The notes beneath the pieces are model-generated. The model saw nothing but the letters and a program-made list of their open reading frames with translations. It was not told the DNA's origin and did not search any database. Below are positions 52,257 to 61,457 of a stretch of 64,000 nt of DNA, one piece after another. Within the stretch, counting starts at the first letter, position 1. Each line of letters begins with the position of its first letter. The DNA comes from UBA6522 sp965237785 (GTDB lineage Bacteria > Pseudomonadota > Gammaproteobacteria > Steroidobacterales > Rariloculaceae): the NCBI GenBank assembly GCA_965237785.1, contig OZ250159.1, positions 3,286,001 to 3,350,000 of the forward strand. Direction: 5' to 3'. The translations under genes were made by a program, and so were the position numbers.

Positions 52257-52712
52257 ATGACTGAAGCTACAAATTCCCCAACCGGCGATTACGTCCAGAT
52301 GGATGACATAGGTTGGGTTCCGTTCCCCCCAGGTCTGTGCAAAGGCGACATTCGCTGGAAGCTGTTGCACGTATCACCGGAAGCAGGAGCCTGGACGGCG
52401 ATCTTCGATTGTCCGGAGGGGACTGCGTTCGCCAAGCACATCCACATGGGCCCCGGCGAGTACTTCCTGACCAAGGGCCGCATGCATGTGCGCGGCGGGA
52501 GCGTCGTGGGCGGTGCCACGGCGGTGGCGCCCGGGTACGGCTACGAAGCCTGCAACGCCCAGCACGACCACACGGAGTTTTCCGAGGACAGCGAGTTCTA
52601 CATGACCTTTTTGGGTCCGTTGAACTTCCTGGACGACGACGGCAACACCGTCGCCCTCGTGGGCTGCCAGCAGGCATTGGACGCCTGGAAGGCTGCTACC
52701 ACCGGCGGCTGA
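52257..52712 (+). CDS. Cupin-domain protein (ChrR/acetylacetone-dioxygenase type)
   Basis: The 151-residue protein starts at the ATG behind AAGGAGG. Cupin motif 1 is 'AFAKHIHMGPGEYFLTKGRM' with the His-x-His and Glu metal ligands; motif 2 is 'YEACNAQHDHTEFSEDSEFY'. The opening 'VQMDDIGWVPFPPGLCKGDI' is like the single-cupin proteins related to acetylacetone dioxygenase and ChrR. It probably binds Fe or Zn; the substrate is unknown. It precedes a TonB receptor gene. Confidence 0.75.
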   Translation: MTEATNSPTGDYVQMDDIGWVPFPPGLCKGDIRWKLLHVSPEAGAWTAIFDCPEGTAFAKHIHMGPGEYFLTKGRMHVRGGSVVGGATAVAPGYGYEACNAQHDHTEFSEDSEFYMTFLGPLNFLDDDGNTVALVGCQQALDAWKAATTGG

Positions 52713-52939
52713 TTTTCTGCCTTAGCCGATAAGGTTGGGAGTTTGAGCGGGACGGCATGGCGTCGCGTTTTTCGTGCTCGGAACTAACCTGACCGGCGAC
52801 GAGTTGAGCACGCATACTTCCATCGCCTTGGGATCTGGCGGCGGGAGCAGTTTGATGTGATATAGGCTTATCCGCGACGATATAAAAAAATCGTTATCTT
52901 GGCTGGCCCCGGCCAAGGTTTCGTGACGGAGGGATGGTA
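52713..52939. other. Intergenic region upstream of the first TonB receptor
   Basis: About 220 bases without a gene. An AT-rich tract (GATATAAAAAAATCGTTATC at 52879-52898) near the right end is the likeliest promoter region for the receptor gene. GGAGGG immediately before the start gives its ribosome site. Confidence 0.35.
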
Positions 52940-55396
52940 ATGAGTAAACGCGTATTATCGTCGGCGCCGAGTGCCGCGGCATCGGCAGTCTTTTTAATAA
53001 TCGGGCTGCATGGCCAGCCGCTCGCGGCCCAGGATGCGCCCGGCGCCCGTGAGAACGTTCTTGAGGAGATCATAGTCACGGCTCGAAAGCGCGACGAGTC
53101 GCTGCGCGAAATCCCCGAATCCGTGTCGGCTATTTCGGCTTTCGATTTGGAACAGGGGCACATCAGCCACATCAACGACATCGGCCTGAGGATCACGAAC
53201 CTTAACCTGTCGTCCCGGGCGGACGGCAATCCCAACGTGACGATTCGCGGCATCGGCTCTTTCGGCAACACGCATGGTGTCGGTTTCTACGTGGACGGCA
53301 CGCAGATTTTCGTTGACGCATCCGCCGAGTTCGGCGACATGGAACGCGTTGAGGTGCTGAAGGGTCCGCAGGGCACGCTGTACGGCGGCAACAACATCGG
53401 CGGCGCCGTCAAATTCGTCACGCGCCGGCCCGTGTTGGGGGAAGTGAGCGGCGAAGCCGAGGTGGAAGTCGGCGGCCAGAACACGCGTAATTTCGAGGGT
53501 GTGGCGAACCTGCCGCTCGGAGATAGCGTCGCGGTGCGGATCTTCGGCTATTCCAAGGAGGACGATGGTTTCGTCAGGGGCGTCGCGCCCGAGCGCCGCA
53601 ACGGACGCTCCAACGTCACCGACACACTGTGGCCATTCGGGATACCCGCGGACAATGCGGCGGCGCCGAACATGTATCGAGAGGATGTAACGGAAGTATG
53701 GCGTGAGCACCCCAACGAGCGCGATGAAGTCGGTTTCCGGGTCTCTTTACTGGCGGAGTTGGCCGAGACCACCACGCTGTACGCGGCGATGCGGCACAAC
53801 GAACTCGATGCCGGCAACAACAACTGGCGCGTCGAGGACGGCAATAATCTTAACTACAACCGCGATCGCGAACTCACCTTCGCCGGACGTAACGTCCGGG
53901 ACACTACGGGAGGGCTGCTGGAATTAAGCCACGACATGGAGTCGGGAAATCTCACCTACCTTGGCGCGGTCACCGATGCGGAAGGCTTGAGGACTACCGA
54001 TCTGGACGTGAGTTCGGAGGTCGGCTTCGACTTGGTTCGTCCCGAGTTGACCGACGTGCAGACCCACGAGTTGCGCTTCACCTCGGCCGGAGACGGTGCC
54101 CTGGAGTGGCAGGCGGGAGCGTACTACGCCAAGTGGGAGAACGATTGGGATTCCTGGGCGACGTTCTACGGCACCACCGAGGTGCTGTGCAACTTGTTCG
54201 GCGACTGCGGTCGCCCGGGATCGCTCGGCATCCTTGAACCCTTGAGCGCTGCCGAACGCAACGCGTTACCGAGTGCGGAGGCCGACCCCAGGCTTGGGAC
54301 GCCCGTACAGACACCCACGTTCGAGCAGGAAATATTCAACCGGCTCTATTTCCCCTTCGAAAACCGCGCGCGCGAACGCACCAACCAGGCCTTGTTCGCT
54401 ACCGCCAGCTACCGGGTGAACGAGCACTGGGAGATTGGCGTTGGCGCGCGCCTGGACAAGTGGAACGCGGACACGCTGGATCGCAACCGCGACTACTGGG
54501 TGACTGCCCTTGGCTTCTATCCCAACTACGAGAATTACCTTGAACAGGGTGGCACGGAGTTTCTGCCGAAGGCTTCGATCTCCTATTTCGCGGAGGACGG
54601 CACGCACACGTATTTCAGCTATGCCAGAGGCTTTGAGCCGGGTAACTACAACCTTTATACCCAGGAAGGAGTCCCGTCGCTTGTGCCGTTCCGCAAGGAA
54701 ACGGCCGACAACTTCGAGGTAGGTCTGAAGACGGCCCTGTCTTTGGGCGAGCGGCCGCTGGACCTGAACGTGGCGGCGTTCTTCATTTCCTATACGGAGC
54801 GGCAGTTTGAACTGCAAAATCAGATTTCAGTCGGAGGAATTATCGAGAACATCCTGAACGCCGGCGATTCCGACCAGTACGGCGCCGAAATGGACTTCAC
54901 CTGGGGGTGGAGCGATGAGCTGACGATAACCGGCGGCGTCGGTCTGGTCGATTCAGATTTCGACGAAGACAGTTCGGTGTTCGACGTGATCAATCGTTTC
55001 AGCGAAGTAAGCGCCCATTTCCCGCCCTGGATTTCGAAGAGTTCCCTGAACCTGGCGGCGCAGTACCGCCGGCCGCTGACCGGGAACATGGAGTTCCTGG
55101 TGAACGGAACGCTACTCGCCAAGGGGCCTTTCTGGTTCAACACGGAGAACACGGTCAAGCATCCCGCCTTCCAGGTGTTCAATCTGCGCGTGGGGGTGGA
55201 AGCCGAGCGTTGGTCGCTTGCCCTGAACGTCAGGAATGTTTTCGACGAAGGTTATTACACGGACGGTTCGGTATGGCCGGGGGATTCGGTTCCTGGCCTG
55301 AACCGGGATGATCCGAACGGTCTGACCTTCAACCCCGTGATCGGCACGCTGGGTCAGCCTCGGCTTGCGACGCTGACCCTCCGGGCCAAGTTCTAA
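52940..55396 (+). CDS. TonB-dependent outer-membrane receptor
   Basis: The 818-residue protein starts at the second ATG, 6 bases after GGAGG. It has a signal peptide ending PLAAQ, a TonB box region 'LEEIIVTARKRDESLREIPE', the plug domain ('NVTIRGIGSFGNTHGVGFYV', 'ERVEVLKGPQGTLYGGNNIG') and a 22-strand barrel ending 'QPRLATLTLRAKF' with terminal Phe. It imports an unknown ligand across the outer membrane. It is paralogous to the receptor at 57493 and opposite to it, with gloA and an FAD oxidase gene between them. Confidence 0.93.
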   Translation: MSKRVLSSAPSAAASAVFLIIGLHGQPLAAQDAPGARENVLEEIIVTARKRDESLREIPESVSAISAFDLEQGHISHINDIGLRITNLNLSSRADGNPNVTIRGIGSFGNTHGVGFYVDGTQIFVDASAEFGDMERVEVLKGPQGTLYGGNNIGGAVKFVTRRPVLGEVSGEAEVEVGGQNTRNFEGVANLPLGDSVAVRIFGYSKEDDGFVRGVAPERRNGRSNVTDTLWPFGIPADNAAAPNMYREDVTEVWREHPNERDEVGFRVSLLAELAETTTLYAAMRHNELDAGNNNWRVEDGNNLNYNRDRELTFAGRNVRDTTGGLLELSHDMESGNLTYLGAVTDAEGLRTTDLDVSSEVGFDLVRPELTDVQTHELRFTSAGDGALEWQAGAYYAKWENDWDSWATFYGTTEVLCNLFGDCGRPGSLGILEPLSAAERNALPSAEADPRLGTPVQTPTFEQEIFNRLYFPFENRARERTNQALFATASYRVNEHWEIGVGARLDKWNADTLDRNRDYWVTALGFYPNYENYLEQGGTEFLPKASISYFAEDGTHTYFSYARGFEPGNYNLYTQEGVPSLVPFRKETADNFEVGLKTALSLGERPLDLNVAAFFISYTERQFELQNQISVGGIIENILNAGDSDQYGAEMDFTWGWSDELTITGGVGLVDSDFDEDSSVFDVINRFSEVSAHFPPWISKSSLNLAAQYRRPLTGNMEFLVNGTLLAKGPFWFNTENTVKHPAFQVFNLRVGVEAERWSLALNVRNVFDEGYYTDGSVWPGDSVPGLNRDDPNGLTFNPVIGTLGQPRLATLTLRAKF

Positions 55397-55420
55397 AAGC
55401 CTGCGGAGGACAGTTGGCAC

Positions 55421-56002
55421 ATGTCAAAGCCGGGACTCAGCGAGTTACGCGCCCAAGAGGGCCGCTTGGTGTCGATGCCTGAAACACAGGGCTTCGTCTT
55501 CAACCAGACGATGCTGCGCATCCGGGATCCGCGGCGTTCGCTGGATTTTTATTCGAACGTATTGGGCATGACCCTGGTCAAGGAGTTCAGTTTTCCGGAT
55601 ATGCGGTTCTCGTTGTACTTCGTGGGGTACGTGACGCCGGAAGACGAGGCGATTCCCGGCGATCCGGTAGAGCGCAGCGCCTATGCCTTTCGGCAGAAAG
55701 CCATGCTGGAACTGACGCACAATTGGGGTACCGAGAGCGACGATTCGTTCGCGGGGTATCACAATGGCAACGACGATCCGCGTGGCTACGGGCACATTGG
55801 ATTGTCGGTTCCCGATGTCGAGAGCGCTTGCGAACGGTTCGAAAAAATGGGTGTCGAGTTTGTAAAACGGCCGAACGACGGGAAGATGAAGGGGCTGGCT
55901 TTCATAAAGGATCCGGACGGCTACTGGATCGAAATACTGGAAGCCAACAGCTCTGCCTCCATGGCTGTAGCAATGACGGGGGCCCGCCAGGCGGACGATT
56001 AG
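55421..56002 (+). CDS. gloA: Lactoylglutathione lyase (glyoxalase I)
   Basis: The 193-residue protein has the glyoxalase I metal ligands Gln ('FVFNQTMLRIRDPRRSLDFY'), Glu ('AMLELTHNWGTE'), His ('GYGHIGLSVPDV') and Glu ('FIKDPDGYWIEILEA'). It turns the methylglyoxal-glutathione adduct into S-lactoylglutathione. CGGAGGACAGTTGGCAC precedes the ATG. It ends overlapping, tail to tail, a gene for a D-lactate-dehydrogenase-like flavoprotein, so the two fit one detoxification route. Confidence 0.95.
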   Translation: MSKPGLSELRAQEGRLVSMPETQGFVFNQTMLRIRDPRRSLDFYSNVLGMTLVKEFSFPDMRFSLYFVGYVTPEDEAIPGDPVERSAYAFRQKAMLELTHNWGTESDDSFAGYHNGNDDPRGYGHIGLSVPDVESACERFEKMGVEFVKRPNDGKMKGLAFIKDPDGYWIEILEANSSASMAVAMTGARQADD

Positions 56003-57390
56003 TTCGGGATTACGCGCCTGGGGTTGAGGATGCCCTTTGGATCGAGCGCGGTCTTGAGCCGCTGCATCAACGCGACCTCCTCCTTGGTCCGGGAATAGTG
56101 CAGGTAGCCGCGTTTAAGCACGCCGATGCCATGCTCGGCGGAGACGGACCCGCGGTGGGCGCCTGTCAGCCGATAGCCGATATCGAAGATCGTATCGAGG
56201 TCGCCTTGCCGGTGAGTGGTCACGAACAGGTGTAGGTTGTTGTCGCCGATGTGTCCGAAGACCAGATTCAGCGCGTCCGGGAGCGCAGCCTTGAGTTCCC
56301 TTTCGAATTCATCCAGAAACCCCGCCATCTCGGCGATATCCATACTCACGTCCAGACTGGCATAGGGCACCAAGTCCTTGGTGATTTCGGCTACCCCGTC
56401 CCGGATGGCCCAGAAACTCTGCCGATTCTTTTCCGATTGCGCTATCGCCGCATCGCCGATAACACCGGACTCCAGGGCAGCGCCAAGAACTTCCTCGAAA
56501 CGCTGACTGTCGGCCTGTTGGTCGGAGCCTTCCGCTTCGACAAGCGCGTACAAGGGGAAATCGTCGCTGAATGGCGAACGCAGATGGTCGCTGTGGGCTA
56601 TCACGCGATCGTAGTACGGAGGCCACATGACTTCGTAGGCGCTTACCGAGCCCCCCAGCTTCGCCTGTAATTCCCGCAGCAGCGCCACGGCTTGCGGGAA
56701 CGAAGGTACGCCGCAGAGTGCCGTACAGGTGCTCGCAAGTTTCGGGTACAGCCTCAGAACCGCGCGCGTGATGACGCCCAACGTTCCCTCGGTGCCGATA
56801 AATAACTGTTTCAGATCGTACCCCGCGTTGTTTTTCAACATCTTGTTCATCGAACTGATCACGACGCCATCCGCGAGCACAGCTTCCAGGCCGAGAACGA
56901 GGTTGCGCGCCATGCCGAACCGGATGACCTGATTGCCGCCGGCGTTGGTGGCGATAGCGCCTCCGATGTGACAGGAGCCTCGGGCGCCGAAATCCAGCGG
57001 CAGCAGAAACCCCGCCTGGGCTGCCGCTTCCTGAAGGACCTGAAGAGGCGTTCCCGCCAAGGCGGTGATCGTCATGGCGGTGGCATCGAGATCCTCGATC
57101 CCTGAAAGCCGTTCCAGCGACAGAGCCAGCTCTCCCGCTTGCGGCGTGGCGCCGCCGGCCAGTCCCGTCATTCCGCCTTGAACGACGACCGGTTGGCCAA
57201 GCTCGTAACAGGTCTTGAGCGCCCTGGAAACTTCTTCGGTAGAGCCGGGACGCAGCACCGCCAGGGGTTTTTGGGCGTTCTCTCCCGTGAAATCCACACT
57301 GTGGCGTTCGCCGACGTCGTCTCCGGTGATGACGGAATGCCCCTGCCGGCGCAGCGCTGAAATCGTCTCTGTGATAACGGGTGCGCTCAT
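55999..57390 (-). CDS. FAD-linked oxidase, D-lactate/2-hydroxyacid dehydrogenase type (GlcD-like)
   Basis: The 463-residue protein has the FAD_binding_4 domain ('PLAVLRPGSTEEVSRALKTC', 'VVVQGGMTGLAGGATPQAGE', 'GARGSCHIGGAIATNAGGNQ', 'LKNNAGYDLKQLFIGTEGTL') and the C-terminal FAD-oxidase domain ('FGHIGDNNLHLFVT', 'SAEHGIGVLKRGYLHYSRTK'). It oxidises D-lactate or D-2-hydroxyglutarate. With gloA convergent beside it, oxidation of D-lactate formed from methylglyoxal is a reasonable guess. An upstream ATG 42 bases earlier is an alternative start. Confidence 0.9.
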   Translation of the reverse strand: MSAPVITETISALRRQGHSVITGDDVGERHSVDFTGENAQKPLAVLRPGSTEEVSRALKTCYELGQPVVVQGGMTGLAGGATPQAGELALSLERLSGIEDLDATAMTITALAGTPLQVLQEAAAQAGFLLPLDFGARGSCHIGGAIATNAGGNQVIRFGMARNLVLGLEAVLADGVVISSMNKMLKNNAGYDLKQLFIGTEGTLGVITRAVLRLYPKLASTCTALCGVPSFPQAVALLRELQAKLGGSVSAYEVMWPPYYDRVIAHSDHLRSPFSDDFPLYALVEAEGSDQQADSQRFEEVLGAALESGVIGDAAIAQSEKNRQSFWAIRDGVAEITKDLVPYASLDVSMDIAEMAGFLDEFERELKAALPDALNLVFGHIGDNNLHLFVTTHRQGDLDTIFDIGYRLTGAHRGSVSAEHGIGVLKRGYLHYSRTKEEVALMQRLKTALDPKGILNPRRVIPN

Positions 57391-57492
57391 TGCGGGGGGC
57401 TTCCGTTCGTGTTGTGCTCGTTCGTCAACCAAGAGACTGAGTCAGGCCGCCCTGGCCCGCTCCGCGCAGCCGTTGAACTGCGGTCGTCGCGG

Positions 57493-59769
57493 CTAGAAAA
57501 AGTAGCTGAAGCTCGCCGTCACCAGTTGCGGCTGGCCGAGCGTGCCAATCACGATAATTTCGTCCGCATCTCCCTCCAGGAAGAAGAAATCCGGAAACGT
57601 CTGCACGTCCGTGTAGTAATCTTCGTCCAACGCGTTCTCGACGTTCAGCGCCAGTTCCCAGTTCTCGCCGGTGACGCCGATTTGGCCGCCAACCAGCGTG
57701 AAGCTTGGATTGATCACACTGAGGCCCTCCGGATCGGACAGGCGCAGGCCCGTGTACTTGCCATTATGGCTGACCTGCACGCCGGCAATGAAGTTCAGCG
57801 CTCCCGACATTGGCCGGACATAGTCCGCGGCAAAGCTCCAACTGAAGTCGGGAGTGACCGGCGGTGTGTCCCCGCCGATGCCCTTGAGTACAGGGTTCTC
57901 CCCATCCCCTCCGGTAATGACGCTGGTGCCGCTGTCCCATTCCGCCTCAATCCAGCCGGCGGAAAATGCCGCCGAGAGCGAGTCGCTTAACGCCACCCGC
58001 ATATCCATCTCCAGGCCGTACTGCTTGGAGTCCCCGACGTTGTTGATCAATTCCACAAGCGCGGCGCCCGCAGTCGGAATCTGGGTCTCGATCTGCCGCC
58101 GGTCGTAGTCCACGAAGAAAGCCGCCAGGGACGCCGTCATGCGGCCATCCATCAGCCGGCCTTTCCAACCGGCTTCGTAGCTGACCGCCTCCTCGGAATC
58201 GAATCCCACCAACTCGTCTGCAACGTCCTCGCTTACGTTGAAACCGCCTGGCTCATAGCCATGAGACATCGTGCCATATAGCATCGAACTATCGCTCAAC
58301 CAGCGCGTCAGCGATATTCTGGGTAGAATCTCCGTGGCCCCGTCGTTGGCCCTGTGGTTCGTACTGAACCTGAAGGTATCGTTCTCCCAGCGATCGCCGC
58401 GCAGTCCCAGGCTCCACTCCCAGTCGCCCAGAGTGTAAGTGGCGTTGACGAATGCGGCGAGATGGCTCTTGTCGCGCATGCGTTTCTCAAACGGCGTCAG
58501 CGTGATCTCATCGCGCTCCTGCGCCAGGGTCAGCATGGTGTCGCCAGCCCAGACGCCGGAACAGGTAGCCAGTCCTGCCGCACAGCCCAGCGGACCGGTG
58601 ATATTGCCGCTCGGAAGTATCGTCGTGTTATACCAAATCAGATCGGAATCCATTTTTTCGTCGTACTGGGAGTAATAGACGCCGCCAAGCCACTGGAACG
58701 CGCCTTCCGCGGTCGAAGTGAAGCGGATCTCCTGAGTCAGCACGTCCATCTCCTCCGGCCGGAAGAGGGACAGCAGGTACTCCTCGCGCTGGTCCAGGTC
58801 CGTGAAGCGGGAACTCTCGGTGCTCGTATGGGATGTAACGGAGGTGATGTCGTAACCTTCGAGCGCCCAGGTGAGTTCCAGCATGCCCGATACGGTGTCG
58901 CGTTCGTGGCGGGGGTTGATACTTGCCGGAACGGTATTCGGGTGACTCAGGGAGGTCTCGTCCAACTCGCGGATCCAGGTGTTGTTCGGTCCTTCGTAAT
59001 CGTTTGCGCGCACCGACGCGTAAGCCGACAGGTTGTTGCCAAGCGGGCCCGCCAGCGAGATGCGCACACCGGATTCCTCCGACTGGCCGATGTCTTCGTC
59101 GTTCTCGCCGGACAGTCCGTTGACCCGCACCGGGTTCGAATTCACCAGGTAACCGTCGTTGGCGACCGAGAAGCCAAAGGCCCGCAAGGCCCAGCCCTCG
59201 CTGCCCAGCGGGAGGTTCACGCTCCCCTCCACGTCAACAACTCCCTGGTCGCCAAGCACGGCCTTGACGCGGCCGAACGTGGCCTCGGAGTCGGGGCGGG
59301 CGCTCACGAACTTGATGGCGCCGCCGATGTTGCTGCCGCCGTATAGCGTGCCTTGCGGCCCTTTGAGAATCTCGATGCGCTCCAGGTCGCCGAAACGCGA
59401 GGACGCATCGGAGAAAAGCTGTACATCGTCAAGGTAGAAACCCACACCCTGCGTGTTACCGAAGGCGCCCAAACCTCGAACGGATACGTTGGGAAATCCG
59501 TCGAGGCGCGTGGAAAGGTTGAGATTGGGCACCTGGAAACCGATGTCCTCCAGGCCCGTGATATTCTGCCGACTGATATCCGCGCCCGAAATCACGGAAA
59601 CGGACTCCGCAATCTCCAGGAGATTCTCCTCCCGCCTGTGGGCGGTAACGACTATTTCTTCGATCGTCCCCGAGGCGCCCTCCTGCGCCATCGGTGCCGT
59701 GGACGGTGATAACAGGGTTACCGTCGCTATTACTCCGGCTGTCGGGCCAAACCATTTGTTTGAAGCCAT
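57493..59769 (-). CDS. TonB-dependent outer-membrane receptor
   Basis: The 758-residue protein starts at the ATG preceded by GAGGTGACCAAA. It has a signal peptide ending STAPMA, TonB box region 'IEEIVVTAHRREENLLEIAE', plug ('NVSVRGLGAFGNTQGVGFYL', 'ERIEILKGPQGTLYGGSNIG') and a barrel ending 'QPQLVTASFSYFF'. The plug shares long identical stretches with the receptor at 52940, so the two come from a duplication; the barrels are more different, suggesting different ligands. Confidence 0.93.
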   Translation of the reverse strand: MASNKWFGPTAGVIATVTLLSPSTAPMAQEGASGTIEEIVVTAHRREENLLEIAESVSVISGADISRQNITGLEDIGFQVPNLNLSTRLDGFPNVSVRGLGAFGNTQGVGFYLDDVQLFSDASSRFGDLERIEILKGPQGTLYGGSNIGGAIKFVSARPDSEATFGRVKAVLGDQGVVDVEGSVNLPLGSEGWALRAFGFSVANDGYLVNSNPVRVNGLSGENDEDIGQSEESGVRISLAGPLGNNLSAYASVRANDYEGPNNTWIRELDETSLSHPNTVPASINPRHERDTVSGMLELTWALEGYDITSVTSHTSTESSRFTDLDQREEYLLSLFRPEEMDVLTQEIRFTSTAEGAFQWLGGVYYSQYDEKMDSDLIWYNTTILPSGNITGPLGCAAGLATCSGVWAGDTMLTLAQERDEITLTPFEKRMRDKSHLAAFVNATYTLGDWEWSLGLRGDRWENDTFRFSTNHRANDGATEILPRISLTRWLSDSSMLYGTMSHGYEPGGFNVSEDVADELVGFDSEEAVSYEAGWKGRLMDGRMTASLAAFFVDYDRRQIETQIPTAGAALVELINNVGDSKQYGLEMDMRVALSDSLSAAFSAGWIEAEWDSGTSVITGGDGENPVLKGIGGDTPPVTPDFSWSFAADYVRPMSGALNFIAGVQVSHNGKYTGLRLSDPEGLSVINPSFTLVGGQIGVTGENWELALNVENALDEDYYTDVQTFPDFFFLEGDADEIIVIGTLGQPQLVTASFSYFF

Positions 59770-59843
59770 TTTGGTCACCTCAGAGTCAATCGGGCAGTTA
59801 ATTATCAACAAATCGAGAGCGTAAGCAAACCTTCCAATCTCTT

Positions 59844-59996
59844 CTAACAAAATCCATGGGGCGCGCCGGCCAGGACGCTGACTTGCCCCTGCCGCGCCCG
59901 ATGACGCTTGCCGCGGCGTGAGCGCTCAAGGATCTGAGCGCGTTCATACTCTGAGATCATGCCCTGGAATTGCTGCAGCAGCCGATCTTCGGTTGT
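59844..59996 (-). pseudogene. Remnant of a serine site-specific recombinase
   Basis: On the minus strand the frame reads 'EDRLLQQFQGMISEYERAQI', 'LERSRRGKRHRARQGQVSVL' and 'AGAPHGFC', then TAG. These are the linker-helix residues that follow the catalytic domain in large serine recombinases ('..LLQ.QG.IAEYERA.ILERSRRGK..RA..G.VSVL.GAPYGY'). Only about 50 codons remain; the catalytic and DNA-binding parts are gone. It marks the right border of the block inserted before hisS. Confidence 0.7.
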
Positions 59997-60131
59997 TCTT
60001 GCAAACGCTTAAGGCCATGCTACAAGAGATATATGTTGTTCCGAAGGAACGACAAAAGCGGGTCAGTTCTGTACGGGCGCTGCGAGAGCAGTTGGGCAAG
60101 GCAAAAATTGTAGGAAATTGGAAAGTTCAAG
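59997..60131. other. Region upstream of hisS
   Basis: A plus-strand frame through 59918-60142 overlaps the recombinase remnant antisense and is not taken as a gene. The hisS promoter must lie here or be carried by the inserted block, since ispG no longer precedes hisS; no clear consensus was seen. Confidence 0.3.
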
Positions 60132-61406
60132 ATGCAGGTTAGACCGGTCCGCGGCATGAACGATATCCTGGCGGACGCCAGCGGGCCGTGGGCCGCGGTC
60201 GAGTCCACGGCGGAAGCGATCTTCGATGCCTACGGTTATCGGCGGATTCGTATTCCGGTAATGGAGCGAACCGAGTTGTTCAGCCGTTCCATCGGCGAAA
60301 CCACCGACATCGTGCAGAAGGAGATGTATACCTTCACCGACCGCGGCGGCACCAGCGTCACCTTGCGCCCGGAAGCCACCGCCGGCCTGGTTCGCGCCGG
60401 CCTCAGCCACGGTCTGTTTCACAACCAACAGCAGAAATTATGGTGCGCCGGACCGATGTTCCGATACGAACGTCCGCAAAAGGCGCGCTATCGGCAGTTT
60501 CATCAGCTTGATGTAGAGGCCATCGGGTTTGCAGATCCCGAGGTGGATGCGGAATTGATCGTCATGTCGGCCCGCCTGTGGGAACGGCTTGGCCTTCAAA
60601 GTCCGCGATTGGAGTTGAACTCCCTGGGCACGCCGGCAAGCAGAGCCGGTTACCGGAAAGCGTTGCGAGACTATTTTCTCGCATACCCCGACGAGTTGGA
60701 CGCCGACAGCCGCAATCGTCTTGAACGCAACCCCTTGAGAATTCTCGACAGCAAGAATCCGCGATTGCAGCACCTGATCGCCGCGGCGCCTACGCTCGAT
60801 GGCTACCTCGACGCCGACTCCGCGGCACACTTTGAGCGCCTGACCCGGCTTCTCGACGATGTCGGCGTGAGCTACCACTTGAACACGCGCCTGGTGCGGG
60901 GTTTGGACTACTATACGCGCACCGTGTTCGAGTGGGTCACCGACCGTCTTGGCGCCCAGGGAGCGATCTGCTCCGGGGGGCGCTACGATGGGCTGGTGGC
61001 GCAATTGGGCGGTCGGGATACGCCGGCTATCGGCTGGGCCCTGGGTATCGAGCGCGTTGTCGAGTTGATGGAGAAGGAAGGCTGTCAGCGGCCCCGGCGC
61101 CTTCCCCATGGGTTCCTGGCGATGGCGGGAGACGAGGCGCGGCAACGCGGTTTGAGCATCGCCGAGATGCTGCGGGCGCGCGCTCCCGGGATCCGGCTCA
61201 GCATGGATTGCGCCGGCGGCAGCCTCAAGTCGCAGTTGCGGCGTGCCAACCGCAGCGGAGCCCGCCTGGCGTTGATACTGGGCGAAGACGAACTGGCAAC
61301 CGAACGGTTGAGCGTAAAGCCGCTGCGCGAAGATATTCCGCAATCGACGATGGATCTGGACGCTGTCGTTGCCGAATTGCTCCGGATTCGGGACGATTCA
61401 CCGTAG
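60132..61406 (+). CDS. hisS: Histidyl-tRNA synthetase
   Basis: The 424-residue class II synthetase has 'RPVRGMNDILADASGPWAAV', 'YRRIRIPVMERTELFSRSIG', 'GTSVTLRPEATAGLVRAGL', 'FRYERPQKARYRQFHQLDVE' (motif 2), 'LVRGLDYYTRTVFEWVTDRL' (HisA motif) and 'PAIGWALGIERVVELM' (motif 3). The anticodon-binding domain forms the C-terminus. It begins the conserved hisS-yfgM-bamB-der run. Confidence 0.98.
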   Translation: MQVRPVRGMNDILADASGPWAAVESTAEAIFDAYGYRRIRIPVMERTELFSRSIGETTDIVQKEMYTFTDRGGTSVTLRPEATAGLVRAGLSHGLFHNQQQKLWCAGPMFRYERPQKARYRQFHQLDVEAIGFADPEVDAELIVMSARLWERLGLQSPRLELNSLGTPASRAGYRKALRDYFLAYPDELDADSRNRLERNPLRILDSKNPRLQHLIAAAPTLDGYLDADSAAHFERLTRLLDDVGVSYHLNTRLVRGLDYYTRTVFEWVTDRLGAQGAICSGGRYDGLVAQLGGRDTPAIGWALGIERVVELMEKEGCQRPRRLPHGFLAMAGDEARQRGLSIAEMLRARAPGIRLSMDCAGGSLKSQLRRANRSGARLALILGEDELATERLSVKPLREDIPQSTMDLDAVVAELLRIRDDSP

Positions 61407-61457
61407 AATACGCGTTTCCACCCGGAATGGGATCCGGGAGAAGCCGGGAGAGTTTTC

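Noticed and set aside
59918..60142. A 74-residue plus-strand frame before hisS
   Set aside because: It lies antisense to a clear serine-recombinase remnant and overlaps the hisS start.
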